In this document: piece by piece, positions 37,015-46,016 of the stretch | Numbering within the stretch: position 1 is the first letter of the stretch | Layout: every line of letters begins with the position of its first letter | Assembly (NCBI GenBank): GCA_018500105.2 | Contig: JAHBAL020000227.1 | Span: 1-48,489, forward strand | Origin: Anaerolineae bacterium | Lineage (GTDB): Bacteria; Chloroflexota; Anaerolineae; J036; Brachytrichaceae | Reading direction: 5' to 3' | Length of the DNA stretch: 48,489 nt | The notes under the pieces: generated by a model | Told to the model about the DNA's origin: nothing | Database searches by the model: none | What the model saw: the letters and a program-made list of their open reading frames with translations, nothing else | Made by a program: the position numbers and the translations under genes

Positions 37015-37842
37015 ATGATGCTAAGAACTTATGACGCGGCCAAAAATGAAAGCTTTATTTATTTTTTGCGGCGAAATTTCCATGATCTATGGATTTACCG
37101 ATTTGCTATTTTTAATTTGATACGCAATGCTGTCATCATGCGGTATCGCCGCTCGTTATTGGGTGTATTGTGGTCACTTATCAACCCTTTGCTTATGATG
37201 TTTGTGATGACAGTCGCTTTTTCAATTTTATTTCAACAAGACCCATTACGTTTCTCTACGTATGTTTTGAGTGGTTTAGTGGGTTGGGGGTTTATTTCAG
37301 GCAGCATTACAACAGGTATGAACGCACTCATTGCTTCCGAAGGTTTTTTGCGCAAACTATACGCGCCTAAATTAATGTTTCCCTTAGTTACTGTCGGTGT
37401 TGAGTTAGTGAATATGGGCTTTAGTCTAATTTGCTATTTTGTGGTCGGTTTACTTGTAGGATTGCATGTCAGCTTGCCCTTTGTTCTTTTGCCTTTTGTG
37501 CTATTGCTCATGCTCGTTTTTAGCTATGGCTTGGCCTTATTCATGAGTGTGATCACAGTTTATTTTCGTGATATCGCTCATATTACTGGAGTCATCATCC
37601 AAGCTTTATTTTATACCTTGCCGATCATATACCCGCTTGAAAATTTCCCGGAATCAAGTCGGATTTGGTTTTATTTCAATCCGTTTTATCATTACATTTC
37701 CTTATTACGTCAGGTGCTTTATTATGGCGAATGGCCTACTTTTGCTGAGTGGGGTATAACTGTTATGATTAGTCTGATATCTTTATTTTTGGGCGTTGCA
37801 GTGATGAAGCTTCGGGACCGTGATTTGGTTTATCGCTTGTAA
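37015..37842 (+). CDS. Polysaccharide ABC-2 exporter permease (Wzm/RfbA/TagG-like)
   Basis: DLWIYRFAIFNLIRNAVIMRYRRSLLGVLWSLINPLLMMFVMTVAFS; FYTLPIIYPLENFPE. Confidence 0.9.
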   Translation: MMLRTYDAAKNESFIYFLRRNFHDLWIYRFAIFNLIRNAVIMRYRRSLLGVLWSLINPLLMMFVMTVAFSILFQQDPLRFSTYVLSGLVGWGFISGSITTGMNALIASEGFLRKLYAPKLMFPLVTVGVELVNMGFSLICYFVVGLLVGLHVSLPFVLLPFVLLLMLVFSYGLALFMSVITVYFRDIAHITGVIIQALFYTLPIIYPLENFPESSRIWFYFNPFYHYISLLRQVLYYGEWPTFAEWGITVMISLISLFLGVAVMKLRDRDLVYRL

Positions 37843-37914
37843 CGGATTAAATTTGGAATAAAGTTCATTCACCCCATCTCATTCCACTTCAACGTAGCGC
37901 TTGCGCTAGATTAA

Positions 37915-38025
37915 ATGCTGGCTAGTACAATTGCTGATATGCCGCAGGTGATTACACCGCGGCAACTTCGGCACGCAGATTGGCAAATGCTTGAGCATTT
38001 GATTGATGAAACAGAGAAAATGTAA
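37915..38025 (+). CDS. Possible small ORF or gene remnant (36 aa)
   Basis: MLASTIADMPQVITPRQLRHADWQMLEHLIDETEKM, ending 10 bp before the NRPS start. Confidence 0.25.
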   Translation: MLASTIADMPQVITPRQLRHADWQMLEHLIDETEKM

Positions 38026-38035
38026 AAGGTTTTGT

Positions 38036-41000
38036 ATGTCTACATCTAATTTAGAAGAACGAATTGCTAATTTATCACCCGAAAAGCGGGCATTGCTAAA
38101 CCAACGTTTGCAGGAATATTTGGCGCGAGAAAAGAAAGCATTTGCGATTGCTAAACGTGATTTAACCCAACCTAATGTGTTGTCATATTCACAGCAGCGG
38201 CTATGGTTTTTGCAACAACTAGAGCCGGATAGTAATGCTTATAACGAAACCAGTATATGGCGCTTGGAAGGTAAGTTGGATGTGCAAGTGTTTGAGCGTA
38301 GCTTGCGTGAGATTATGAAACGCCATGAGGTAACACGCACAAAATATAGGCTGGTCAATGATGAGCCAGTTCAAGTCGTTGCCTCTACAGATGAATTTAG
38401 CCTGCAAGTCTTTGATTTACGACATATTCCCGAGGCTGAGCGCGAAACACATTTGCACCGCCAAGCGCAAGCCGATAGCCAACGCCCCTTTAATTTAGTT
38501 GATGAAATCCCTATCCGCTATAAGCTTTATCAGTTAGCCGACACAACGTATATTTTCCTGAATGTGCATCATCATATTTGCTCGGATGGTTGGTCTTCGG
38601 GGGTGTTTTATCGCGAGCTAGGTGCGTTGTATAACGCTTTTATTAGTGGAAAAGCATCGCCGCTGATGCCGATTAGTATTCAGTATGCTGATTATGCTGT
38701 GTGGCAACGACAACAGCTACAAGGCGCAAAACTCAATGATCTATTGCAATATTGGCAACAAAAATTAGCTGGCGTTCCCGAATCACTTAATTTGCCTTTT
38801 GATTTTGCACGGCCAGAAAGTCAAAGTGCTGAATCTGGGGTTAAGCGCTTTGTTGTGCCAGCAAATTTAGTGGGTGGCTTAAAGCAATTGGCTCGCCAAA
38901 GTGATGCCACGCTTTATATGGTTTTATTGGCGGCTTTTAAAGTTTTGCTGATGCGTTACACCAACCAAACTGATATTGTGATTGGCAGTCCAATTGCGAA
39001 TCGGCAGCACCCCGAAATTGAAAGCCTGTTAGGGATGTTTGTGAATACATTGGTGATGCGCAGCGATTTGTCAGGTAATCCTAGTTTTCGCGATTTGTTA
39101 CGACAAGTGCGACAAACAGCATTAGATGCCTATGATCACCAAGACTTACCATTTGAGAAGTTGGTTGAGGTCTTGCAACCCACACGGCGTTTGAACTATA
39201 ACCCTATTGTTCAAAGTATGTTGTCGGTGCAAAACACACCTAAAAGCAGCTTTGAATTGCAAGGTCTATCTGTTGAGCGACTACGCAGTGGAGAAGAAAA
39301 GTCTAAATTTGATTTGTCTCTAGCTTTTAATGAAAATGTAAATGGCTTGACGGGTCAACTTATTTACAATATCACGTTATTTGCCGAAGATACTATAGAT
39401 CGCTTAACTGATCACCTGCTAATATTATTTGCGGGAATTATTGACAATCCTGAATGCGGTATCGAAAAACTGCCAATCATCTCAGAAGCTGAACACACAC
39501 AATTCTTAAAGTGGAATGCGACCACCAAAAACTATCCAAAAGATCGGTGTATTCATGAGTTGTTTGAGGCACAGGTGCTCAGAACGCCCGAAAATATAGC
39601 TGTTGTATGTGATTCAGACAAACATTTGTCACCATCCACATTTGCCACGAAAAGCTTAACGTATCGTCAATTAAACGAAAGGGCAAATCACCTTGCACAT
39701 CACTTAAAGACAATTGGCGTTGCGAATGAGGGATTGGTTGGTATTTTTCTTGATCGTTCGTGTGAAATGATCATCTCTATCATGGGGGTGTTAAAGTCTG
39801 GGGCGGCTTATGTGCCATTTGAGCCAACGTATCCACGCGACCGAATTGAAAGTATTTTGAAAGATGGCGGCATTCAGTTTATGATTACGAGTCGTGATCT
39901 GTCCGCCATGTTGCCGCCTGATATTGCAACAGTTGTCGTAATGGATACTGATGTTGAGCAAGAATATTCAGCAGAACCACCTGTTACTTTGTTCCAACCT
40001 CGCCAACTAGCCTATGTTTTATTTACTTCAGGCAGCACAGGTCAACCCAAAGGCGTAATGGTGGAGCATCAGCAAATTGTCAATTACGTTTACGCAATGT
40101 TGGGGTGGTGCGTGCCTCCGGGTAGCAGTTGTGCAATGGTACAACCATTAACGGTTGATTCTTGCTTGACGATGCTTTTTCCCCCTTTGTTGTCTGGCGG
40201 TGTCCTTCATGTGATTTCACGAGATCTGGCTGTAGATGCACATGGTTTAGCGGATTATTTACAGCAAAATAACATTGATTGTTTGAAAATAGCCCCCTCT
40301 CATTTAGCTGCTTTGCAATCGGGCGATAGCACGGTGAGGTTACTTCCGTTGCAAAGCCTAATTATTGGCGGCGAGGCTTCACATTTTGCGTGGGTAGAAC
40401 AGTTGCAACAGTTACGACCTGGCTGCAAGATTTTTAACCACTATGGGCCGACCGAAACGACAGTGGGGGTCTTGACTTATCCTGTTTTTTCTGCCAAACC
40501 GAAATCTGCGGGACTAACCACACCTATTGGTTATCCGATAGCAAATACACAAACCTATATCCTAGATAAACATCTTCGACGTGTTCCAGTCAATGTTTCG
40601 GGTGAGTTATATATTGGTGGCGATAACGTGGCACGTGGCTATCTTAAGCATTTAGATTTGACCAACGAAAAATTTTTACCCAATCCGTTTGCCGAAGGGG
40701 TTATGTATAAAACGGGTGATTTGGCTCGCTATTTAGTCGATGGCGCAATTGAATTTTTGGGTAGAGACGATTTTCAAGTGAAAATTCGCGGTTTTCGTAT
40801 TGAACTCAGCGAGATTGAGAATGTATTGCTGCAACATCATTTTGTCCAACAATGCGTTGTGGTTGCCCATGAGAAAAGCATAGAAAATAAGCAGCTTGTA
40901 GCGTATGTCGTTTTGCACCCTGACAAGGTTATTACCATTGATGAATTGCGCAATTTGTTGCAACAAAAGTTGCCAGCGTATATGTTGCCAGCCGCAATTG

Positions 41001-43138
41001 TGATATTACCTGCCTTGCCACATAGCGAACATGGCAAGGTAGATCGAAAAGCATTGATGGAGCGGCCCATCGAGAAACAGATCTCGCTTTCTCAGACAAC
41101 AGTTTTGACGCCTATCCAAAGCGAAATTGCACATATATGGCGTGAGTTGTTGCGGTTAGACCACGTTGACATGACCGATAATTTTTTCGACTTAGGTGGG
41201 CATTCATTGCTAACCGTGCGGTTATTGTTGCAAATCGAGCAACGTTTTGGGGTGCGGTTGTCTTTGCGGCAATTTATTATTGATCCAACCATCACATTTT
41301 TGGACAGTGAAATTACCAAAGCTAAATTGCAAGTTAAACATGTTGGCGACGACGAAAAAATACAAGTGACAGATGATGAGGTGAATGTTTTTGAAGGTGA
41401 TGAGGCTTTTAATCATTGGTATGATACATTAGGGAAACTCACACAACAACGCAGCAAAAAGAGCCTGTCTTGGCGTAAACGAATTATTGCTAAGATCCCA
41501 AAACCTATAATCTTTAAGGCTATTCGTTGGTTGTCTAATCAGCCTCGTATCCAGCAGCGTTATCGGGAGGGAGATTTAGTTGATTTAATGATGCGTTATC
41601 ACCAAGCCTCTGAACTAAACCTTTCAGTGAATATGGTGATTCACAATGCGATTTACTATCATTGGCTATGGGATTATATAGATGTATTAGTTCCGATGAA
41701 AAGTCCAAAGATGGTGACAAAAAATACATTTTGGGCGCGAGTTGAGGGATTCGATTTATTGATTAAAGCTAAAGAAACTGGGCAAGGTGTTATTTTGGCA
41801 AACGCTCACATATTGCCAGCTTACATCTCAAATCTAACTGCACTGATCAACTTTAAAATTATGGGATACGGGGTGATGTCAAAAACATCAAATACCTCAA
41901 ACACTATTGAAAAGGAAAGAGCTTTTTGGGCACACCAACTTGAAATTGCTTGGAAAGTTTTACAACAGGGGGGAGTTGTTAGTATTGGTGCAGATGTGGT
42001 CGAAGGGGCAGGACCTACTCATGATAGCGAATTTTTAGGGCGACAGCGTTATTTTCGCACTAGTTTTGCTGAGTTAGCCTTAATGACGAATGCGCAAGTA
42101 ATTTTAGTCACAGGTGAAGCCATACCTGATCAGCCAATGAAAATTACTTTGTCGGAATTAGATAAAGGTGATCCTCAATTATCACATCAAGACCGTGTTA
42201 AATATTTGATGTGTCAGTATATAGAGAACCTAAAAAAGATGTGGCAGACTATGCCTTGGATGGTGGATAAAAACTGTATTAGAGATTATCTTGATTATTG
42301 GCCGATCGTCCAACCTGAACTTAGAAATTTGTTTTTTTTATCTTTTCGGCGATTTGATTTTTCCATTAATCATTTTTCTGATTTAAAAGCAACCAAAAAT
42401 GTATTTAATTTTATTTATGCACGTCAAATCTTTGATTCATTGCCGGCGCATAAAAAAATTAAACATTATAAGACGCAATATTTTTTTTCATGGCTTGCTG
42501 ATGGAAGTGATTATTTTCCTAAATTAGGATCTTCTACTCCTTATCTATTACTTTCAAACTTAGCATTATATATCTATATGCAACGCTCAGACATAATTCT
42601 TCAATTTCCAGATATTATGAATCAGGATCGTCTAGCATTTATTTTTTGGTTTTTACGACATGCAACCGAAGAATATAAGATCCCGTCTGAGTTAACTATG
42701 GCGATGAATCAATCACTCATGAATTGGTCGGCAGAGCATAAGCAGGCTTATGCTTCACTCCCAGTTAAAATGAATTTACCTTGCTATATTTGGCAAATTC
42801 GTAAAGATTTGCAGCTTGCTTTTCCAAACTTTGATACTACGACTCAACCCCATGAGGTTGTGCCTTTTCTATTATGGTTTTTTGATCAGGGATTAAAAGA
42901 ATATTCATTTATTACACAAACTGACAATATGTGGAAAATTTTTAAACAGTGGGCCAATGAAGCTGATATTACGATGCCCACCTTAACTCGGATAGCGGCT
43001 GGCTTATGGCAATCACGGGCCGACTTGCAAGAGGCATTCAAAAAACCGGAAAATGAAGATCACCAACCTTATATCGAGTGGTTGCTTTCACAAAGCCATT
43101 TTTCATCTGGATTGCGTTTTGAAGCTGCTAAATCATAA
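38036..43138 (+). CDS. Chimeric NRPS: condensation - adenylation - PCP - LpxL/HtrB-like acyltransferase region - C-terminal triplicated motif domain
   Basis: C: LSYSQQRLWFLQQL, VHHHICSDGWS; A: YVLFTSGSTGQPKG, YGPTETTVG, YKTGDLARY, GFRIELSEIE; PCP: DNFFDLGGHSLLTVRL; then GQGVILANAHILP...LQQGGVVSIGAD...FLGRQRYFRTSFAELALMTNAQVILV. Start corrected to MSTSNLEERIANLSPEKRALL. Confidence 0.9.
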   Translation: MSTSNLEERIANLSPEKRALLNQRLQEYLAREKKAFAIAKRDLTQPNVLSYSQQRLWFLQQLEPDSNAYNETSIWRLEGKLDVQVFERSLREIMKRHEVTRTKYRLVNDEPVQVVASTDEFSLQVFDLRHIPEAERETHLHRQAQADSQRPFNLVDEIPIRYKLYQLADTTYIFLNVHHHICSDGWSSGVFYRELGALYNAFISGKASPLMPISIQYADYAVWQRQQLQGAKLNDLLQYWQQKLAGVPESLNLPFDFARPESQSAESGVKRFVVPANLVGGLKQLARQSDATLYMVLLAAFKVLLMRYTNQTDIVIGSPIANRQHPEIESLLGMFVNTLVMRSDLSGNPSFRDLLRQVRQTALDAYDHQDLPFEKLVEVLQPTRRLNYNPIVQSMLSVQNTPKSSFELQGLSVERLRSGEEKSKFDLSLAFNENVNGLTGQLIYNITLFAEDTIDRLTDHLLILFAGIIDNPECGIEKLPIISEAEHTQFLKWNATTKNYPKDRCIHELFEAQVLRTPENIAVVCDSDKHLSPSTFATKSLTYRQLNERANHLAHHLKTIGVANEGLVGIFLDRSCEMIISIMGVLKSGAAYVPFEPTYPRDRIESILKDGGIQFMITSRDLSAMLPPDIATVVVMDTDVEQEYSAEPPVTLFQPRQLAYVLFTSGSTGQPKGVMVEHQQIVNYVYAMLGWCVPPGSSCAMVQPLTVDSCLTMLFPPLLSGGVLHVISRDLAVDAHGLADYLQQNNIDCLKIAPSHLAALQSGDSTVRLLPLQSLIIGGEASHFAWVEQLQQLRPGCKIFNHYGPTETTVGVLTYPVFSAKPKSAGLTTPIGYPIANTQTYILDKHLRRVPVNVSGELYIGGDNVARGYLKHLDLTNEKFLPNPFAEGVMYKTGDLARYLVDGAIEFLGRDDFQVKIRGFRIELSEIENVLLQHHFVQQCVVVAHEKSIENKQLVAYVVLHPDKVITIDELRNLLQQKLPAYMLPAAIVILPALPHSEHGKVDRKALMERPIEKQISLSQTTVLTPIQSEIAHIWRELLRLDHVDMTDNFFDLGGHSLLTVRLLLQIEQRFGVRLSLRQFIIDPTITFLDSEITKAKLQVKHVGDDEKIQVTDDEVNVFEGDEAFNHWYDTLGKLTQQRSKKSLSWRKRIIAKIPKPIIFKAIRWLSNQPRIQQRYREGDLVDLMMRYHQASELNLSVNMVIHNAIYYHWLWDYIDVLVPMKSPKMVTKNTFWARVEGFDLLIKAKETGQGVILANAHILPAYISNLTALINFKIMGYGVMSKTSNTSNTIEKERAFWAHQLEIAWKVLQQGGVVSIGADVVEGAGPTHDSEFLGRQRYFRTSFAELALMTNAQVILVTGEAIPDQPMKITLSELDKGDPQLSHQDRVKYLMCQYIENLKKMWQTMPWMVDKNCIRDYLDYWPIVQPELRNLFFLSFRRFDFSINHFSDLKATKNVFNFIYARQIFDSLPAHKKIKHYKTQYFFSWLADGSDYFPKLGSSTPYLLLSNLALYIYMQRSDIILQFPDIMNQDRLAFIFWFLRHATEEYKIPSELTMAMNQSLMNWSAEHKQAYASLPVKMNLPCYIWQIRKDLQLAFPNFDTTTQPHEVVPFLLWFFDQGLKEYSFITQTDNMWKIFKQWANEADITMPTLTRIAAGLWQSRADLQEAFKKPENEDHQPYIEWLLSQSHFSSGLRFEAAKS

Positions 43139-43204
43139 TCTTTGAAAGGTTAATGGCTATACCATTGCGCTAACCCATGTGAAAGGCCTATCTCGCTAGA
43201 CATT

Positions 43205-44575
43205 ATGTTCAATCAGTTATGGCATCCTATCCGGGCGCAATTGCGATATCGTGCTTCTTGGCTTAAACACCATTCCTTAGATGTACTTGAGCCGCGCCCA
43301 CAAGTCGCACAACAGCGACGAATTAATGGGCAAGTCAGCGTATCTGTGGTTATTCCTACGCTAAATGGTGCTAACGATCTTGCCCAGTTACTGCCTGTCT
43401 TGCATCAGCAACAGGGTATCACTCATCTTGATTTGATTGTGGTAGATTCTGGCAGCCAAGATGGCACTGTCGAACTAGCCCAGCAGCATCAAGCCAGGGT
43501 GATAAAAATTGCACCGAGCCAATTTACGCATTCATATGCTCGTAATATTGGGGCTGCACAAGCAAAATCTCCATATGTGTGTTTTATGGTGCAAGATGCT
43601 TTACCCAGTAGCCCTACGTGGCTCAACCAGATGGTTTATGCGCTGAATGCGAATAAACGCTGCGCGGCGGTATCATGCATTGAACAACCCAAAGCAGATG
43701 CAGATTTGTTCGCGATATGTAACGTTTTTCTGCACAATGAATTTATGGGAGTGCAAGCCCGGGATCGGTTACTTCGCCCTACTTATTCAAAAAAGTATGT
43801 GGCGCGACGACGAAATGCACAATTAACCAATGTCGCGTGTTTGTTGCCACGTGACATTGTGATGCAATACCCATTTGAGGGTGATTATGGCGAAGATTTA
43901 AATCTGGGCTTGCGTTTAATTGATGCAGGTTATCGCATGGTCTTGTTGAACACAGCGCCTATTATTCACTCACATAATCGCTCGGCTAGTTACTACTTTC
44001 GTCGGTCTTATGTGGGTGAACGGATGACGCTAAATGTATTTTTAGATTATCCATTGCCTGTTGTTTCTCCGCACTGTTTTATCACAAATTTAGCGTTTTG
44101 TTTGGCTGGATTAGCGCATCTGAATTTGATTCTAAAAGAAGTAAAAGAACATTACTTTATACATGCTCTGGAGTTTTTGCGCTATTTCACTAGTAAACTA
44201 GAGGTTGTTTATGATTTTTACGACAACGAAGGAACTCGACAACTGCCAACATGGGATAAGGAACTCAATAAACAAGTGCATGAAGTGGTAAATACACTAC
44301 GAATGATTGCCCCATACCGTTTTGATAAAGAGCAAGGTTGGGAAGATAGATTGCCTGCTACATGGCTTTTGTCCCGCATCTTAGCCCTTGTAGATGGCTT
44401 AGAGCGATTTAAGAATGAGCATCACATCATTATGCCGACATCTCAAGAATTATGGTCATGTATTATCAATGCATTTGGGCTTTATACAGGCAGTATGCTT
44501 GCTGCAATGATGCACAGCGTGCCCCAAAAAGCCTTATGGGAGCAGCTTGACCAAGAATTACGGACAGGCGTTTAG
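43205..44575 (+). CDS. Glycosyltransferase family 2 (rhamnosyltransferase-like)
   Basis: VSVVIPTLNGANDLAQLLPVLHQQQGITHLDLIVVDSGSQDGTVELAQQHQARVIKIAPSQFTHSYARNIGAAQAKSPYVCFMVQDALP. Confidence 0.88.
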   Translation: MFNQLWHPIRAQLRYRASWLKHHSLDVLEPRPQVAQQRRINGQVSVSVVIPTLNGANDLAQLLPVLHQQQGITHLDLIVVDSGSQDGTVELAQQHQARVIKIAPSQFTHSYARNIGAAQAKSPYVCFMVQDALPSSPTWLNQMVYALNANKRCAAVSCIEQPKADADLFAICNVFLHNEFMGVQARDRLLRPTYSKKYVARRRNAQLTNVACLLPRDIVMQYPFEGDYGEDLNLGLRLIDAGYRMVLLNTAPIIHSHNRSASYYFRRSYVGERMTLNVFLDYPLPVVSPHCFITNLAFCLAGLAHLNLILKEVKEHYFIHALEFLRYFTSKLEVVYDFYDNEGTRQLPTWDKELNKQVHEVVNTLRMIAPYRFDKEQGWEDRLPATWLLSRILALVDGLERFKNEHHIIMPTSQELWSCIINAFGLYTGSMLAAMMHSVPQKALWEQLDQELRTGV

Positions 44576-44590
44576 TGCTCTTGCTTTTTG

Positions 44591-45985
44591 CTAGTACATC
44601 TCCGCAGAAATCTCTCCCCCTAGCAACTCGGATTATTTAGTCAATGGTCGCCCCTTGTAAGTCCACTTGAACGGCTTTGCCATGGTGCGATTAAAGAAAT
44701 CGATAAAATCCAAAATACGCTGCTTCAGATCTGCTGTTGAGCAGAAACTTGCGCGTTTCAGCAACCGCCGCACCAAAATACTAAACCATATCTCGATTTG
44801 ATTCAACCATGAACTATGTTTCGGCGTATATACAAACCGTATCCGATGGGCAATATCTTCAAGAAATGCCATCCGTGTTGCCATCGATTTTAGAACGCCG
44901 CTTTTGCCCTTCTCACCCAAATCTTCGCTGATGCCACACAAACGCGCCACCAGCCTCACCAGCGTTTCTGACATATGCGTGTTAAGTTGATCCATTACAA
45001 ATATCCACTGCATCAGCGGATTTGGATTGCTTTCGATTGTCCTTGCCACATGATCTGCAAAATCCTGCTCGGTTCGTCGCTCTCCCACCGTTGGCGACAC
45101 CACTGCTCCGCTTGCCACATCAAAGTTTGCGATCAATGCTTGGGTTCCATGTCACTCATACTCAAATTCGCGGCATTCAACCTTCCCTACACCCATTGGT
45201 AGATTCTCCGCGATCCGCTCCAATGCCTGTATCCCAGTCATCTCATCCACACTCAGGGTGCATCCCCCTTTCGTGGCTACCTCAGCCGCTTGCTCATAGA
45301 CATCACATACTTTTTTGACACGTGCGTCAAACTCAGCGGCAGCTTCTTCGTCCTCAGGTCGGCTGTTTAGCCAATAGCGGCTTAAATGTGGTTTGATCTG
45401 TGCCTGATTTTAAAAATCGCCCAACACTGCGGTCTGAAATACTCTCTACAATCTTACCTTTGATCGCTTCGTTTGCTAATATCTGCGGTGTCCAATGGCT
45501 AATTGGGTACCCGCTGTCTTGTGGACATTCACACGCAAGTGCAATTATTTTTACAATGGTTTCTGCATCAAATTTTGCGGGTGCACCGCTTCGCTCTGCG
45601 TCTGAAAATACTTTTACCATTTCCGACTCTAATTCTTCCAGGTTGCTTAGCCCAGTCTTTTTATCGATCTGCTGTTCAATTGTGTTTAATTGTGCTTGGG
45701 CGGCAAGCCATCGTTTTCGCCAGTGGCGCACTTTATCGCGGCTTAATCCGCAATTTCGGCGCATCTGTCCATTGCTTATGCCGTTCACACTCAACAAAAT
45801 GATTTTTGCACGCTCAACTAAGCCAGCGGGTAACACGCGTGATTTTGTCATTTCTTCAAGTATTTGTTTTTGATTTGCGCTTGCAGGCATGGGTTGATGG
45901 GCAAGATGTTGTATCATTTCCCATCATTATCACGCCTTCTTTGTCACCCTATGCAGGGTGTGGGTTTTCTGCGGAGTTGTACTAG
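44591..45985 (-). mobile_element. IS630-like insertion sequence with terminal inverted repeats at TA
   Basis: Left IR ctagtacatctccgcagaaa (44591-44610); right IR tttctgcggagttgtactag (45966-45985) = rc ctagtacaactccgcagaaa, 19/20 match. Confidence 0.88.
44633..45917 (-). pseudogene. IS630 family transposase, disrupted
   Basis: N-terminal HTH ORF 45354..45917 and C-terminal DDE ORF 44633..45136 ([15 protein letters not shown]...[24 protein letters not shown]). The linking frame KPHLSRYWLNSRPEDEEAAAEFDARVKK... needs a frameshift and has an in-frame TGA ([16 protein letters not shown]). Confidence 0.88.
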
Positions 45986-46016
45986 ATAGATTTTGGGTGT
46001 GTATCCATACTCAATA

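Noticed and set aside
45022-45873. Plus-strand ORFs within the IS630 element
   Set aside because: Opposite strand to recognisable transposase sequence; no domain support.
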